Shown: piece after piece, positions 61,101 through 64,000 of the stretch
Layout: each line of letters opens with the position of its first letter
Numbering within the stretch: the stretch's first letter is position 1
NCBI GenBank assembly: GCA_023078555.1
Contig: CM041197.1
Location: 5,353,810 to 5,417,809, forward strand
DNA length: 64,000 bases
Origin: Ulva prolifera
Taxonomy: Eukaryota; Chlorophyta; Ulvophyceae; Ulvales; Ulvaceae
Direction of reading: 5' to 3'
Made by a program: the position numbers and the translations under genes
Notes under the pieces: generated by a model
Seen by the model: the letters and a program-made list of their open reading frames with translations, nothing else
Told to the model about the DNA's origin: nothing
Database searches by the model: none

Positions 61101-63996
61101 GAACAGTGGCCGCTGCAAGCAGGCTCTGCAGGACACCGCCACTCCCCTCCTCTTCCTCCAGGCGCTACGCGTGCTCAACACCCCCGCCGTGCGCGCGTCG
61201 CTGCGCGGCTCGTCAGACGGGCACCTGCGCCCCTCTGCAGGCGGGGATGCTGCCTCGGAGCGCCACCTGGAGCCGAGGGTGCGGGCACGCCACATCCACT
61301 CCGGTGCCTGCTACGCCGGCGCAGACTTGCGGAGCATGCGTTATGCTGCGGTCGGGGCTGCGGCGATCGTGGCATGCCGGCACGTGAAGAGTCGCAGCGC
61401 GTCACGGACGTTCAAGAACTACGGCCGTCTCTGCCGTGCGCCCTTCCCTGCGATATCTCGGCATTCGGTGGCTTAGCCCTCGGCAGCTGCTACGCAGCCG
61501 TCCTCGTGTCGAGCCATGATCTGTGGTCTTACAGACGTGGCCTCTGCTTCTCGCTCTGTACACATGGCGGCCTGTCGTCGCGCCGCCAATGGGCATTCCC
61601 TTCAGATGATGGTAATGCCTGGGCATCTGCCCCCGGTGCACTGATGCCTGCCTCACACAGTTGTGCCGATGCAACAAGATCATGTTGCCCGTGCTGGGTC
61701 TTGAAACGGAGCGGCTGCTGCCAGTCCGAGGCATGTTCAAACTGGCATGAATGCTGGTGGGCTAGCCGACGTATGGCGCCCCTGGTCACGTACATGAAAT
61801 ACGATACGTGATGCAAATTGAATGGCGTGACGCAGCAAGCTCACAGGATCTGCATGCACAGGCTTTACGCGGTTCATCGCGCGCTGGCTGGAGTTTGACC
61901 ACGCCGAGCGGCAGTGGGTCTCGCTGCGCGGCTGGATCTCCGCGGCGGTCCTGCTGCTGGACCCCCCCTCACGCGCCCCGCGGCAGCCGTGCCCTCTCGA
62001 GGCCGACCGGGGCAGCCCCGCTGGCGCCGCCCGGTGGCCGCATGCATGCGGCCGCATTCCCGCGGAGCTCGGCGCGCCGCCGCCGCTTGTGCCGCTGGAG
62101 GAGGTCGCGTCGGCGCTGGCCCTGATCGGGTTCACTGAGGCCGTGCAGGCCCCCGACGTGATGGACAACACCCTCTCTGGCGTCGTTCAGGTACGCGCCG
62201 CCGCAGTGCCGAGCGGCAGTATCCGTGCATATCATCCTGGCAGCCCAGATGTCACCTCAGACACAATGGCCCCTGCCGTAAGTGGGTCTGTCTTGCATCC
62301 TGGTGGTGTGTTGGCGTGAGGGGGCTGCACAGTCTCACCATGTCGCTCGGCCGGTGACCCAGGGCAGCCTTACAGCAGCTCCCCGGCCTGTGCCGACACG
62401 GGTGTGAGGTTCATGCAGCAGAAATGACTGATCTGGTGCGCCGCGCCTGCTGTTGCCATGCAGCCAGGGCCCTTGCATGTATCGGCGGCTGTCGGCAGTG
62501 CAGCTCCAGCCACTACGCACGGTGCGCGCTGACGCCACGAGCTTCAAACGCCGTGTACACGTTGAGCTGACAAGCACATCAGCGTGTGGTGTAGACGCAC
62601 GACCCGGCCTGCGGGGGACGCGGCGCATGACCGCTTGGTGTTGAGCTGCAGATGCTGTCGGAGGGCCCGGCGTCCGGCCTCACACTGGGGGCATGCGAGG
62701 TTCTGCAGCAGATGGCCCGCCTCACGCCCGGCATCGCCTCCGGCATTCTCTCCGAGGGTGGCCTGTGGAAGCTCGTGCAGCTCCTCATCTCGTTTCAGAA
62801 CCTCCTACTCCAGCCCCCGGAACTCGCGATCAAGCCGCAGCGGTCGACCCTCCTCACAGAGTCGCCGGCCCACTACAGTGCGGACGGCGCGCCGCGCTCC
62901 TCAGCGGACGGCCGCCGCATGTCGCGGTGCGCGTCGCTGACGGTGGCCGCGGCGGTGGCGGCGCTGGAGCGCGAGCAGGAGGCGCGGCCCGCGCTGCCGC
63001 CGCTGCCTCCGCGCGCGATGGCGGTCGTGCAGGCGGTTACGCGCACTTGCTGCGTGCTGCTGGAGCAGCAGCCGGGCGCGGCGGCGGCGTTCCTCTCGCT
63101 GGGCGGCATGCACGTGCTGGTGCAGCTGCTGCGTGAGCTCAAGGTGTGGGCCACCATAGCCACAGAAGGGATGGTCAGTGACTGGTCACCACTGGTCAGC
63201 ACTGGTCACCTACAAAGGGTAGTACCGGTCACCGAGGGCAGCCGTCCATGGTGGTGTCACCGGATATCGTTTGTATACTGTACTTGCGTTTGGGTCAAGT
63301 TTTTTTTGGGTGCCACGCTCTGTGACCTGCGTTGATGCTGTACCATGCAATGGCCCGAGCTGTTGTCATTGCTAAGGTGACCGCACTCGCTGCCGTGGCT
63401 GTTGTCCGGTGGCTTCGCCCCGTTGTACGTGTGCCGCATAGCGCATGCTGCTGAGCGATAGCGGAGGCGTTGAGTTGCGTACAGGCCACTGCTGTCAAGT
63501 CCTGATGTGATGCAGATTCGGCGCCCTGTTGTGCAGCGAATGCCCAGCCTGTGTGTTGGAGTTCTGTTGCAGCGATTTCGCTTGGTCTGATCGTCAACAC
63601 AGCACTGCCGCTTTCTCTGAGTTTCCAATTGGTCAGGTGTCACACGCGAGGCAGCTTCAGCTCATGCACTGCATGCGAGACAACAACAAAGTCTGTCAGT
63701 GCCTTGACAGCAAGCAGCTGCCCTCGGCATGGACCCAGCTGGATATCTAGATATGTGGCGGCTGAATGCAGGGGATGGGGGCACCGGTGCAGCCGCAGCT
63801 GCTGCTCCTGCTGGCGCTGGCCGCCCACGGGCAGCCGGCGGCGCAGGCGGCCGCCGTGGCTGAGGGGGCGCCGCTCCTTGTCGCGCGCCTCCTCGACTCG
63901 GCCGCTGACGAGGCCCGCAGCTCGGACGTCGTCGAGCTGCAGCGCTGCTGCTGCCTCGCCCTCGAGGCACTGCTGCAGGGCTGCCCCCGCGCTCAG
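58199..63996 (+). CDS. Large ARM/HEAT-like helical-repeat protein (partial, continues off right edge)
   Basis: Seven exons, every junction in phase: 58199-58540, 59041-60191, 60389-60910, 61080-61303, 61862-62190, 62652-63143, 63772-63996, giving 1,095 codons with both ends open. The last exon stops at CAG|GTGC, so the gene runs on beyond 64000; a start was not found. The product is Leu/Ala-rich helices in tandem: LLYHAAVALLSLLAASDDLA, LIKKALRLLSALASQSPAHQ, LVRALALNSGRCKQALQ, FIARWLEFDHAERQWVSLRG, MHVLVQLLRELK, LLLLLALAAHGQP. A Pro/Ser/Ala-rich low-complexity insert fills the middle of exon 2 (about 59.2-59.8 kb). The family is not identified. A virilizer-like m6A-writer scaffold is one possibility by general appearance, and other large scaffolds (BEACH, UPL, RME-8 types) are not excluded. 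Confidence 0.7.
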
Positions 63997-64000
63997 GTGC

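Overview
This is a stretch of nuclear DNA from a plant-lineage eukaryote, most likely a green alga (Chlorophyta). Coding regions are split by many short introns, with donors mostly GTGCG/GTGC and acceptors mostly TGCAG. Exons are GC-rich and lie in more neutral intergenic DNA. Several proteins are of plant type: a two-domain glyoxalase I, a beta-amylase, an S1-domain RNA-binding protein like the chloroplast RLSB/PDE338/SRRP1 proteins, an adenylate kinase like the plastid ADK5 type, and a DEK_C+PC4 protein related to plant KELP. Genus and species cannot be read from the window. Exon borders were placed by hand from protein similarity, GT-AG signals and codon phase. Models in which every junction keeps phase are marked as such.

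Layout. 0.8-3.5 kb: GMC oxidoreductase (-). 8.3-9.1 kb: possible small gene (+). 9.5-11.1 kb: adenylate-kinase-like enzyme (+). 13.2-14.7 kb: unknown single-pass membrane protein (-). 16.7-19.0 kb: S1-domain RNA-binding protein (-, 5' end not found). 19-24.8 kb: no gene recognised, one long hairpin. 24.9-27.8 kb: beta-amylase (+). 29.5-30.0 kb: PTRHD1-type peptidyl-tRNA hydrolase (+). 31.5-33.9 kb: protein with four PC4 domains (+). 36.9-40.4 kb: PD-(D/E)XK nuclease-like plus kinase-like fusion (+). 40.8-41.9 kb: decayed PC4 copy (+). 42.7-46.8 kb: glyoxalase I (-). 48.9-53.2 kb: MBD-domain protein (-). 57.5-64 kb: large helical-repeat protein (+), running off the right end.

Two patterns stand out. 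First, long pure or nearly pure C runs (about 20-40 nt, read on the coding strand) start 4 to 9 nt inside five introns, two in the S1 gene and three in the glyoxalase gene. Second, a direct segmental duplication of roughly 3 kb (32.8-35.6 and 40.8-43.8 kb) carries the end of the PC4 gene next to the 3' half of the glyoxalase gene. In the left copy PC4 is intact and glyoxalase is ruined; in the right copy glyoxalase is intact and PC4 is ruined. The nuclease/kinase gene sits between the two copies.

The genes are mostly unrelated housekeeping and plastid functions (methylglyoxal detoxification, starch breakdown, nucleotide metabolism, RNA binding, chromatin). They do not form an operon-like set.
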